Below, in pieces: positions 1 to 9,837 of a stretch of 10,329 nucleotides of DNA. Below the pieces are notes generated by a model. That model saw only the letters and a program-made list of their open reading frames with translations. It was not told the DNA's origin and searched no databases. Position 1 is the first letter of the stretch, and the number at the start of each line of letters is the position of its first letter. This DNA is from Goniomonas avonlea (lineage: Eukaryota; Cryptophyceae; Goniomonadida; Goniomonadaceae), in the NCBI GenBank assembly GCA_003573635.1, contig QUTJ01031200.1, forward strand, positions 1 through 10,329, in the 5' to 3' direction. The translations under genes and the position numbers were made by a program.

Positions 1-2891
<2,891 letters not shown>

Positions 2892-2958
2892 TGCGACCAA
2901 TTGGCTCTCGGTCAAGTTGACGCCTTTGACAGGGCCGGCCAGAGGACATCGCTGTGCG
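2892..2958. promoter_or_regulatory. Shared divergent promoter / 5' leader interval between AGPS and FHIP
   Basis: Only 67 nt separate the AGPS start codon (2891, minus) from the FHIP start codon (2959, plus). The interval holds a palindromic CCAATTGG at 2897-2904, which reads as a CCAAT box on both strands, and a GC-rich GGGCCGGCC near 2932-2940. I see no TATA box. Both starts have G at -3. Transcription may begin inside the opposing first exon, so the 5' leaders could overlap. That this interval drives transcription is inferred from its position; the CCAAT palindrome is seen directly. Confidence 0.6.
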
Positions 2959-4025
2959 ATGAGCAGCCTGTGGAAGAAGGGCGCCGGGTTGTTTTCCAAG
3001 GGGAGCGCTGTGCTCCAGTCGGCCGTTGATGCGGTTGCCCCGCACCGAATCACGGATGTCCAGAAGTTCGAGGACCATTGGAAGGTCGTCACGGACTTCT
3101 CGGAGGAGTTGACACTCCGCAAACCGGAAGGTGCGACCGCTCACACACAACGTACATTTCCAACACCACTGTAGAGCTGGAAAAACTGTGCCGGGATTAT
3201 TATGTGTCAGAGCACTTGAAGGGTATGGTCCGACTCCTTCAGAATGAGGACGAGCTCCGCAGCAAGGAGCCCGGCAACTGTATAGAGTTCTTTCTGCACA
3301 ACCGAGTCATGGAGACGCTGGCCCACATTGCAATTGTTGAGGTCCGTTCACCTGTGTTGAAGACAGATCACCAACATCTGTGTACAGAAAGCTCCTGCTG
3401 TGACTGCCCTTATCCTTAAAACCATGGTGGAGCTTCTCCGGCTGCGATATCCATTGCTCCCACAAATGGGGAACTGCCAAACTCTTCTTCGTGTTGTTGA
3501 CACGTTGCATGTGAGTAATTTTCTGAGTGCTGTTTGGCGCGCGCGTGACATTTCCACACAGGTGCGCGGGGCACAAAAGGGGTTTGTCGCGCAGCTGACA
3601 CAGTTGATGTACACTCTGTGCGACAAGTTGCGTGCGGACCCGTCACTCCAGAACTTTTTCTTTGTTGAGGCAACTGGGGTACGGTTCGCGTCTTGCGAGT
3701 TGACAAGATTTCTAACCACCGTTCGCAGGATGTACCACAGTTCCTCTTGTTCTCCTCTTTGCTCCCTTACATTGATCGCCCTGGGACTGAGGGAGAGCTG
3801 GCTCGTAAGGTACAGGGGTGTTGTTCTTCTTTTTGAGCATCTCATGCTGTATTGTGTGTTGAACGGGGTGCCTGGTCAGCTCTTCGTTCACATTCCGAGC
3901 TGTGGCCAACATTTTTGTGTGCCTTGTTGACGACGACTGTTCAGGGAGTGTTGTGCTGTCTGCACACCAACGACCCGGATATTGCAGAGTTTATCGAACT
4001 CCACTCCGGTTTGATTGAGCGTTCG
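2959..4025 (+). other. FHIP2: FHIP exons 1-6: N-terminal helical-repeat region
   Basis: Exon 1 gives LFSKGSAVLQSAVDAVAP and FEDHWKVVTDFSEE (the HW pair is typical of the family). Exon 2 gives LLQNEDELRS, then GNCIEFFLHNRVMETL. Exon 3 gives LLRLRYPLLPQMGNCQTLLR. Exon 4 gives KLRADPSLQNFFFVE. Exon 5 gives FLLFSSLLPYIDRPG. Exon 6 gives VLCCLHTNDPDIAEFIELHS. The introns are 44, 46, 51, 50 and 135 nt. Intron 4 (3679-3728) has a textbook CTAAC branch sequence. The joins are fixed by phase and homology, so this part of the model is firm. Confidence 0.92.
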
Positions 4026-7000
4026 GTGCGCACCCCAGGCCCTTCACCATTTCAGCACCCAACCAGCTGCATGCTCAGCGCTGTAGCCCCCAACGTTCTG
4101 TTTGACAGGGTGACATGTGACAGTGCGCGCACGTAGCTATGATGATGACCTGCGAAATTGCCGAGTGTCGCACTGCGATACGCCAGTGCGTTATGCAACA
4201 GGGGGGGGGGGGCAGTGAGATCTGCGACAGTATGTGGAGTGTCGCGATTCGATATGACAGCGCACGCAACAGCGGACATGTTGTAAGCCAGTGCCATACT
4301 GTGGTAGTGCGAGCTGCGATATGGCAGTGTGTCGTGCAACCGGGGGCGTGTGGTAGTGAGAGCTGCAATATGGCAGTGTATCATGCAACAGGGGGGTGCC
4401 CTACGAATGGGTGTCCAAGTGGTCCCCTGGAAGGTTTACCTCTGACGGGTTGCAGGTCCGGATGCTTGTCAAAGCCTACACCAACACCATGTCCCACGTC
4501 GTACCAGACGACCACGATCGGTGTTCGGTCGACCCCACTGCTGTATACAAAGCTCTGGCCTTCATTGATAGTGTCTGCAAGATCGCACATGTGGTACGTT
4601 GGATGGCCCGTGTCCTCTCTCATTATCTCCCCCCCTGCTCTGTCCTCCCTCTCTCATTATCTCCCCCCCTGCTCTCTCCCCTCCTCCCAATATGGATGTG
4701 TGAGTAAGAGAGATAGAGATAGATCTGGCTGAGAGAGAGAGAGAGAGATGATAGATACAGTACAGAGAGAGTAGGATCGATGTAGATGTGGATTTGACAT
4801 CGAGGTGTATTTTTAGAGTATTGTTGAGAGAGGATTATTGAATTTATCAGTCTCTCTCCTCTCTCTCCTCTCACACCCCCCCGTCGGTGCCTTCACCCAC
4901 CCTCTATCCTCACCCTCCCCCCCCCAGGACATTATCAGCCGCTTGCTGGCCTGTGTCGAGAGTGCATTTTTCTGCCAGGTGTTACGGCCGTCGCTCAACT
5001 CAGCGTAGGTCATTTTTTGCTCTCACGCACCTGTTTGATCAAGGAGCCGGTTGTGCAACCAAATCTTACTGGCCCACTCAGAAAAGCTGGCCCAAGCGTC
5101 ACATCGATCCAATATTTTGACCAGCCTAGACAGGCAGCCAACCAGCCAGCCTGATTGTTAGACAGGCAGGCAGGCAGGCAGGGAGCCGGATAGTTTGGCA
5201 GCCAGGCAGGCGGAGATCCAGTACTGGCAACACTGAGTTAGACCCTGTGTCTCAGGCCCCGCAGTTGTCCGCTATGCTCCTTGGCGTGATGGCGCAACTT
5301 GCTCAAATTGCTCTCTGCCCAACCCTCTCCTGTCGTGCCCTGCCCTCTGTCCCTCCCCCCCTGCCCTGCCCTGTCTCTCCTCCCCTGCCCTGTCCTGTCA
5401 TAAATGTTTCGCGGCAGATCTGAGATGCACTCAATGGCTGCCCTTCGACTCATCAACGGCGGGTTCCGGTACTGCAGATCACCGTCATTGCTGGGGGCGT
5501 ACGCTCGAGGACTCGTGGGTTGTGACGGCAAGGAAGTGGTGAGTAGCCTCCGACTTAAGCATATGCGCATGGCCTCTGACTTATGCATATGCGCATGGCT
5601 TCGCACCTCGTGACCGCAACGATGTTTTGTTGCTTTGCAGCTGTTGCGTGTTGTAGATTGTTTCGCAGCCGTCCCATGTTGGTTGCAGCTGGTTGCGTTG
5701 TCAGTCAACGGCCTCAGTCATGCTCCACCCAGGCCAAGTCAGGGAAGAGATCGGATTCCAGCACAGTCTCTGACCCTTGTGCGCAGCGTCTTGGGAAGGT
5801 GTCTGGTGGCATCGATGGGACACGGTTCAGAGCCACCCTGCTAATGCACATCGATTCCATGCATGATGGGGTGAGCATTATTGATCGTCTGGATGGAGGA
5901 GGGCGAGCAGAGGCCGAGGGAGGCGGAGGTGGAGGGAGACAGAGGGAGAAGAGAGGGAACCAGAGGCCAGGGGTGCAGGGACAGGCACAGAGAGCTCAGG
6001 CTTTGGGCGCGCGCGCACACACACACGCACACACCGGGAGGGACAGGGAGATGAAAGGAGGCAAGCTCGCACACAGGAGGGAGGTGGAGAGGGAGACGGG
6101 CGCTCGCAGAAGGAGAGGGAGAATGAGGAGGGAGAGGGAGAAGGAGGGAGGGAGAGTGTCCCGGTCGGTCGCGGTCGCCTCGTTCTGGTGTCTGTGTGCT
6201 CACCCGTGTTGATCAGCTCACCGTCACCTGCATGCACCTGCTGTCGACGATGCTCTCTCTTGGCCTTGCCGACGTTATGCGGACGCTCTTGCCAGGGTTG
6301 GTCGTCAAGCCAATACCAAATAGTGTTCCTGCCTTGGACAACAAGATGCTCGAGGAGAGGTGCGTTGTGCCGCCACAAGCTGAGGCTGTGTGTGGGAGAG
6401 CGGGGGGTTCCAACCCCTGAGCGGCCACAGATTGAGAGTGTGGAGGCCGAAGCAGCAGCGAGTTTCGAATCGGACAACACAGTTTAATACTCCTCTGTCC
6501 TCCGAATCATCTCCCTGTTTGCTCGTTGAGTGGATGCCTTTTTTGTGTTTCTTAATTCACTCGAGATTGAACCGTGTTTAGACATCCACCGAACTGCAAT
6601 GCCAGTCTTCTCCCAGTCTTTATGCCTTGCTTGCGTTGCGTTCGAGATTCCTGACGTCGATTTACAGCTACTCTAAACTGTTCCCTGCTGCGGCGTGCGG
6701 CAACGTGCAGACGCCCAACCCCGGCGGGTCTGGAGCGCAGTCGTTGCCGTACACTTTCTACCTCGAGGATGCCAGGCGGTGTGTCAAGGTTACACACCAG
6801 GCCTGCCAACTCTGGGCAGACGAGGTCGAAGGCGAGGAGGTGCGCACCTACCCCTGTGCCTCCGCTGCTCTCCCACCATCCTCATCTAAATCTTGATCGG
6901 CCCTCGTCTCAAAATCGCCAATCATCAACCCAAGAAATCCCCCAAAACCGCCAAGATCCGCTGAGAGCACGAGAGGATATTCTGCCCCTCCCTGTGCTAG

Positions 7001-7549
7001 TGCCGGCGCCGATGTTGTTCCTTGCTCTGCCTCTGCTGTGTCAAAGCTAGTGCAAGAGGGTTAGGGTGCTGTGGCGTGCGTGTGTGTGCGCGTGCGTGTG
7101 TGCGTACGTGTGCGCGTACGTGTGCGCGTTCGTGTGTGTGCGTACGTGCGTGTGCGTGCGTGTCGCAGCAGCCCAGCCGGCTCCCTCCCTTGCTTGACGC
7201 TTTAGATATGTATGTAGTTTCAGGGTGCTGAGCATGTCGGTCAACTTGCCGTTGTAACGTGTGTGCGTCGCAGCAGCCGGACGCAGGCCCCAGCGGGCAG
7301 GTTGCAGACCCTCCCTTCTTGGATGCCCTGCTCGCACGCCTGGATCGTGCTTTGGAGAACAGTGTTGAGGTGTGGCCCACGCACCAACACACAGCACAGC
7401 ACACAGCACACAGCACACACGCAGGTGTAGACACACAACACGCACACGCACAGAGGGGGGGGGCGGGAGAGAGACCCAGAGACCCAGAGAGAGACAGAGA
7501 CTGCGACTGCGACGGGGAGCGAGAGACGGCACTCGACCACGACAACAGG

Positions 7550-7580
<31 letters not shown>

Positions 7581-7582
7581 GG

Positions 7583-7651
<69 letters not shown>

Positions 7652-8832
7652 GATTGTCGAACAAGCCGCTCGTGGTGACACCTCGCGCAGGTTAACATTC
7701 TGCTCACGGGCTTGTTCACGCGGCTGCTGGCGTACCCACATCCAGCACTGTTTCGCCGCCTGATTCATCCCGACACCTCTGGCCGCTGTTTATTTTCTGT
7801 TTTGACCCGGGTGCGTTTGAACTACGTGATGACTAATTGGTCCAATTTTATGGTGAAAGTGGAGCGCTGTAATGCGGTGCAACTCCTTCTGTAGTGCGGT
7901 GCAACTCCTGCTGTTTAGTGCGGTGCAACTCCTCCTGTTCGTCATTGCCATCCCCAACTGTACCGATTGGCATCTAGGTAGTGGTTGCCGGACCTGCGAG
8001 AGAGATATAGAAAGAGAGAGTCAATCCCGCCTCCTCTCTCGCCTTGGGGTAAGATCTTGGCGCCTATGTTAGTCTCTCCTTACCTCTGCTCGCGCTGTCT
8101 CCCTGTCTCTCACTCCGTGTCCCTGTGATCATGGTGATCTCACGAAGTCATCCTCCCACCACCGCGATCACCTCCTTGGTCTCCACCACCACAACCACCT
8201 CTCCTCAATGCTGTCAGCGCCAGTTACACTATCAGCAGCTATCTACGGAAATATCTCAGCGCGCCGCACGGATGGAAAATTTTCCAGAAAAACTCGATAC
8301 AACTCGCCTCGTACTGCACAAGACTGGATCAACTACTACCGACACCATAAGGTGGAGATCCGCTTGTATTTGAGTCTATTCCAGGGTGCTGGCAGTGTCA
8401 GGGTGCTGTGTATGTTGGTTGACGTGCTTTGTTTGAATCGTGTTTCAGGGTGCTGTGGGAGTGGGAGTCGTGCAATGCGTTTCAATGTAGTTTCAGGGTG
8501 CTGCGAGTGTTGTGCAGCGTGTTTCAATGTAGTCCCAGGGTGCTGTGAGTGTGCCATGTGTTTCAATGTAGTGCCTCCTCGACTTGGCTCCCGTTTGTCA
8601 TCGATTCATGGACCATACCACTACCGGGCGTCGCTTCAGCCATATTGACGTTTCTGACAGCACTCTGGATGACTACGAGGCCATGTCAATGCGTGCCTTC
8701 CTGCGCGCTGTGGTTGTGCTCGAGGAGTTTCGGGCTGAGATTCTCGCGCTGCTGGAGGAGCGCAAGAGATACGCTGACCACCTCGTTGAACTCTACCAGA
8801 AGCGACTCGTAACGGACGGTGACGGCGTGTGA
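2959..8832 (+). CDS. FHIP2: FTS- and Hook-interacting protein (FHIP/FAM160 family, FHIP2-like), complete gene
   Basis: Subunit of the FTS-Hook-FHIP complex, which couples dynein, through Hook coiled coils, to Rab-marked endosomal cargo in the cytoplasm. Sixteen exons: 2959-3130, 3175-3341, 3388-3510, 3562-3678, 3729-3809, 3945-4025, 4456-4593, 4928-5004, 5418-5538, 5787-5870, 6217-6359, 6668-6839, 7274-7369, 7691-7810, 8239-8351 and 8640-8832. Together they make about 665 residues; human FHIP2A is about 765, and the difference lies mainly in a disordered loop absent here after FFFVEATG. Conserved blocks follow family order from LFSKGSAVLQSAVDAVAP to VVVLEEF. The start at 2959 is chosen because family members begin with this FSK...LQ.AV.A.AP stretch, although the frame is open upstream. 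Uncertain: the exon 10 acceptor (5787, or 5733 or 5718) and three-base NAGNAG choices at exons 13 and 15. Confidence 0.88.
4026..4455 (+). repeat. FHIP intron 6: degenerate ~50-70 nt repeats with duplicated splice-acceptor-like ends
   Basis: A unit resembling GAGCTGCGATATGGCAGTGT, followed by GTCGTGCAAC and a run of G, occurs as two clear copies 49 nt apart (4301 and 4350), with two more decayed copies upstream (GCAAC at 4195 and 4266). Three of the units end in GCAACAG or GCAACCG followed by a G run, which looks like a 3' splice site; a run of 12 G stands at 4201-4212. The acceptor I prefer is TTGCAG at 4450-4455, because it is in phase 0 with the donor at 4026. Confidence 0.6.
4594..4927 (+). 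other. FHIP intron 7, simple-repeat rich
   Basis: This 334-nt intron contains two 34-nt tandem copies of a CTCTCATTATCTCCCCCCCTG unit (about 4617-4675), then a GA-rich microsatellite (4708-4750), then pyrimidine-rich sequence ending in a long C run and CAG (4851-4927). The strand bias flips from pyrimidine to purine and back. No coding signal is seen. Confidence 0.7.
5005..5417 (+). other. FHIP intron 8 with CAGG/CCAG tetranucleotide repeats and CCCTG tracts
   Basis: This 413-nt intron has a GTAGGT donor and a CGGCAG acceptor. It holds degenerate CAGG and CCAG repeats at about 5127-5213 (five adjacent GGCA-type units near 5164-5181) and a pyrimidine stretch of CCCTGCCCTGT-type repeats at 5331-5398. 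An open frame at 5256-5410 reads plausibly at first but does not match the family and is out of phase. Confidence 0.7.
5539..5786 (+). repeat. FHIP intron 9 with a 26-nt tandem duplication
   Basis: Just after the GTGAGT donor, GCATATGCGCATGGC occurs twice, at 5559-5573 and 5585-5599, inside a duplicated CTTAWGC...GGCYTC unit. The core ATGCGCAT is palindromic. The rest of the intron is T/G-rich and has several CAG acceptors (5717, 5732, 5786), which is why the exon 10 start is uncertain. Confidence 0.65.
5871..6216 (+). other. FHIP intron 10: long purine-rich tract plus CA repeat
   Basis: From about 5890 to 6156 the plus strand is dominated by GGAG and GAGG runs, broken at 6006-6033 by an alternating GCGCGCGCACACACACAC segment. 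The intron is 346 nt, with a GTGAGC donor and a GATCAG acceptor. The minus-strand reading frames across it are Ser/Pro/Leu repeats produced by this composition. Confidence 0.7.
6360..6667 (+). other. FHIP intron 11, mostly unique sequence
   Basis: This 308-nt intron lies between a phase-2 GTGCGT donor and a TTTACAG acceptor. Unlike the other large introns it has no evident tandem repeat; it becomes T-rich in its second half (about 6480-6600). Nothing recognisable is encoded. Confidence 0.65.
7074..7163. repeat. Alternating purine-pyrimidine (GT/GC/TA) tract in FHIP intron 12
   Basis: Strict purine-pyrimidine alternation runs from 7074 to 7129, breaks once at a TT, and resumes from 7130 to 7163. 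The tract mixes GTGT, GCGC and GTACGT steps. Such sequence is known to favour left-handed Z-DNA under negative supercoiling. It sits directly upstream of two acceptor-like GTCGCAGCAG sequences. Confidence 0.8.
7162..7231 (+). pseudogene. Decayed partial duplicate of FHIP exon 13 (pseudo-exon)
   Basis: GTCGCAGCAG at 7162-7171 is repeated exactly at 7267-7276, the acceptor of exon 13. The upstream copy translates as QQPSRLPPLLDALD and the real exon as QQP...DPPFLDALL; several codon pairs differ mainly at the third base (GAC/GAT, GCT/GCC, TTA/CTG). The upstream copy lacks the rest of the exon and reaches TGA at 7229-7231. A consensus-like donor GTATGT at 7210 is in the wrong phase. The match is short, so chance is not excluded. 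Confidence 0.45.
7370..7690 (+). other. FHIP intron 13, dominated by tetranucleotide microsatellites
   Basis: This 321-nt intron begins with CA/GCACA repeats (7379-7452), then GA-rich sequence (about 7454-7502), then the CCAG and GGCA arrays described separately. It ends in a CGCGCAG acceptor only about 40 nt after the last GGCA unit. Confidence 0.7.
7553..7650. repeat. Compound microsatellite (CCAG)7 then (GGCA)17
   Basis: About seven perfect CCAG units (7553-7580) pass directly into 70 nt of perfect GGCA repeats (7581-7650). It is the longest perfect tandem array in the window. Its purity suggests recent expansion and probable length variation between alleles. Read on the minus strand it gives the Cys-Leu-Pro-Ala runs of spurious reading frames. 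Confidence 0.9.
7873..7941. repeat. Three tandem copies of a 22-24 nt unit in FHIP intron 14
   Basis: TGCGGTGCAACTCCTNCTGT begins at 7873, 7895 and 7919, with one variable base and small length changes in the linker. The array lies in the 425-428 nt intron after exon 14, which otherwise holds GA/CT-rich sequence at 7996-8040 and a CACC/ACCACC-rich stretch at about 8153-8204. Confidence 0.8.
8383..8571. repeat. Interspersed AGGGTGCTG repeats in FHIP intron 15
   Basis: AGGGTGCTG occurs five times, at 8383, 8400, 8447, 8495 and 8537, and TTTCAATGTAGT recurs between the later copies (8481, 8522 and 8561). The unit is about 40-48 nt in the better-kept copies. The element also has a copy in intron 12 at 7212-7240. 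Confidence 0.75.
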
Positions 8833-8852
8833 TCGTGCGTGTGGTCTTGTTA

Positions 8853-8988
8853 GACTCTCTCGGGCGGCGATCTGACCTTGACACGGAGTGTTCTCGAAGG
8901 CGATCCTGTGATCCACCGGCGTCATCTCGGGGGGTGTTCGCGATGTGTGATCGGGTCGGACTCTCGGCAGGCGATCGGATCTTGACAC
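8853..8988. repeat. Pair of ~30-nt direct repeats just after the FHIP stop
   Basis: GACTCTCTCGGGCGGCGATC...CTTGACAC at 8853-8884 recurs in diverged form at 8959-8988. GTGTGATCG precedes both copies, and the first GTGTGATCG overlaps the FHIP stop codon. Spacing is about 105 nt. Confidence 0.6.
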
Positions 8989-9014
8989 AATGCGCTCCAA
9001 AGTGACACTGTGCC

Positions 9015-9174
9015 CAGCAGCATGATCTGGTGTTGGCAGCATGATGGTGTTGGCAGCGTGACCTGGTGTTGGCAGCGTGACCTGGTGTTGGCAGCGTGAC
9101 CTGGTGTTGGCAGCGTGACCTGGTGTTGGCAGCGTGACCTGGTGTTTTGGCAGCGTGACCTGGTGTTGGCAGCG
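9015..9174. repeat. 19-bp minisatellite, about eight copies
   Basis: The unit AGCGTGACCTGGTGTTGGC begins at 9055, 9074, 9093, 9112, 9131 and 9152 (the last spacing is 21 because of two extra T). Two diverged copies, AGCATGATCTGGTGTTGGC and a 17-nt version, stand upstream. Because 19 is not a multiple of three, every frame stays open across the array, and this produces the 259-residue minus-strand artefact. Confidence 0.92.
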
Positions 9175-9794
9175 CCGAGCGCTCTCGCTGCGGCCTGGCT
9201 GCTGCCTCTGCTGTCTGGCTGCTGTCTGCTGCGGTGCGCCAGGACGCCTCACGCCTGCATCTTGCCAGAGTCCCCAGAAAACGACATGCTATCTGGAGCT
9301 TCGTGGACGATAATGGACAGTCACTGTGTCTTGAGAAGGAGCGGCGAGGTTGTGGGTCTTTTGCCCACCTGTTATCTTCTATTCCGTCTCGTGCCCCTTG
9401 GACCTGGCACCTCAATATTGCTAACTATCGGATCCTCCTGATCCAGATCTAGATCTGGCTCGGATGAGACGCACTTTTTGGACCCTGATCGCGTGGCTCA
9501 CGCTTGTGATCTCAGGGAACCCAGACCTCGCTAATGCAGTGGACACGCGGCGGGTCTGGACTGTACAAGAATATATCCACAGCAAACAAACTGTCCCAAT
9601 CACCTTGTGTAACCGCACACGCGACTTGCAACACAAGCCAGAATATATCTTGAGAGAGCGGAATGGAAAATAGCGCATCACAGAATATCGAAGCACAATT
9701 ACCGGAAGCACAGTCTCGAAGCACAGTATTTGGCAATATCATTGGGTTTATTTTGCGTAATCCCGAAGTCCTCTACAGCCTGAGACTCAAGACT

Positions 9795-9798
<4 letters not shown>

Positions 9799-9834
<36 letters not shown>
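9799..9834. repeat. (TC)18 microsatellite
   Basis: 36 nt of perfect TC dinucleotide repeats, followed by GCACAG. It could serve as a polypyrimidine tract with an acceptor, but no matching exon is recognised on either side. Confidence 0.9.

Positions 9835-9837
<3 letters not shown>

Larger units (their letters stand above)
4456..5870 (+). other. FHIP2: FHIP exons 7-10: central region
   Basis: Exon 7 (4456-4593) holds LVKAYTNTMSHVVP and LAFIDSVCKIAHV, aligning with the LASLYKALP and FLSWFDYCDQLI segments of human FHIP2A. Exon 8 (4928-5004) gives AFFCQVLRPSLNS. Exon 9 (5418-5538) gives SEMHSMAALRLING and SPSLLGAYARGLVG. Exon 10 gives FRATLLMHIDSMHDG. Exon 8 ends and exon 9 begins in phase 2, rebuilding an Ala codon across a 413-nt intron. 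The exon 10 acceptor is the weakest call: 5787 follows a CTGAC and a pyrimidine stretch, while 5733 follows a CCACCCAG and would add 18 residues. Confidence 0.8.
6217..7369 (+). other. FHIP2: FHIP exons 11-13: C-terminal region, first half
   Basis: Exon 11 (6217-6359) gives CMHLLSTMLSLGLADVMRTL and a Lys/Pro-rich linker. Exon 12 (6668-6839) gives YSKLFPAA, a short Gly/Pro/Ser loop and YTFYLEDARRCV...CQLWADE, matching the TYLRDAHRQF...CLRW block of human FHIP2A. Exon 13 (7274-7369) gives FLDALLARLDRALENSVE, matching FLKVLFDRMGRILDQPYD. Exon 11 ends with AG and exon 12 starts with C, making a Ser codon (phase 2/phase 2). The acceptor of exon 13 is CAGCAG, so it may begin at 7274 or 7277. Confidence 0.85.
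7691..8832 (+). other. FHIP2: FHIP exons 14-16: conserved C terminus and stop codon
   Basis: Exon 14 (7691-7810) gives VNILLTGLFTRLLAYPHPAL and GRCLFSVLTR, the strongest family signature in the window. Exon 15 (8239-8351, or from 8236) gives RMENFPEKLDTTR, matching RIQDFTPKLLLVR. Exon 16 (8640-8832) gives AFLRAVVVLEEFRAEILALL, then a charged tail and TGA at 8830-8832. The splice between exons 15 and 16 is phase 2/phase 2 (AG plus C). A second CAG inside exon 16, at 8655-8657, is in the same phase and could act as an alternative acceptor. No AATAAA signal is seen close downstream. Confidence 0.87.

Noticed and set aside
3931-4136. FHIP exon 6 extended through HPTSCMLSAVAP to a stop at 4134
   Set aside because: The extension matches nothing in the family, whereas the GTGCGC donor at 4026 joins in phase to exon 7.
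4139-4732. 197-codon plus-strand frame
   Set aside because: It reads through FHIP introns 6 and 7 and crosses exon 7 in a different frame from the conserved one.
5082-5097. Possible 16-nt micro-exon, and a frame at 5256-5410 reading QLSAMLLGVMAQ, between FHIP exons 8 and 9
   Set aside because: Exon 8 joins exon 9 directly in phase 2, giving LNSA-SEMHSMAALRL, which aligns with human FHIP2A without any insert.
6997-7719. 240-codon minus-strand frame with Pro-Ala-Cys-Leu runs
   Set aside because: It is produced by the GGCA, CCAG and GT repeats and covers conserved FHIP exon 13 and part of exon 14 on the other strand.
9015-9174. CRISPR-like array
   Set aside because: The 19-bp units abut with no spacers, and the window is eukaryotic.
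8636-9415. 259-codon minus-strand frame with a repeated HAANTRSRCQ pattern
   Set aside because: The 19-bp minisatellite keeps the frame open; it also overlaps the real FHIP last exon in antisense.
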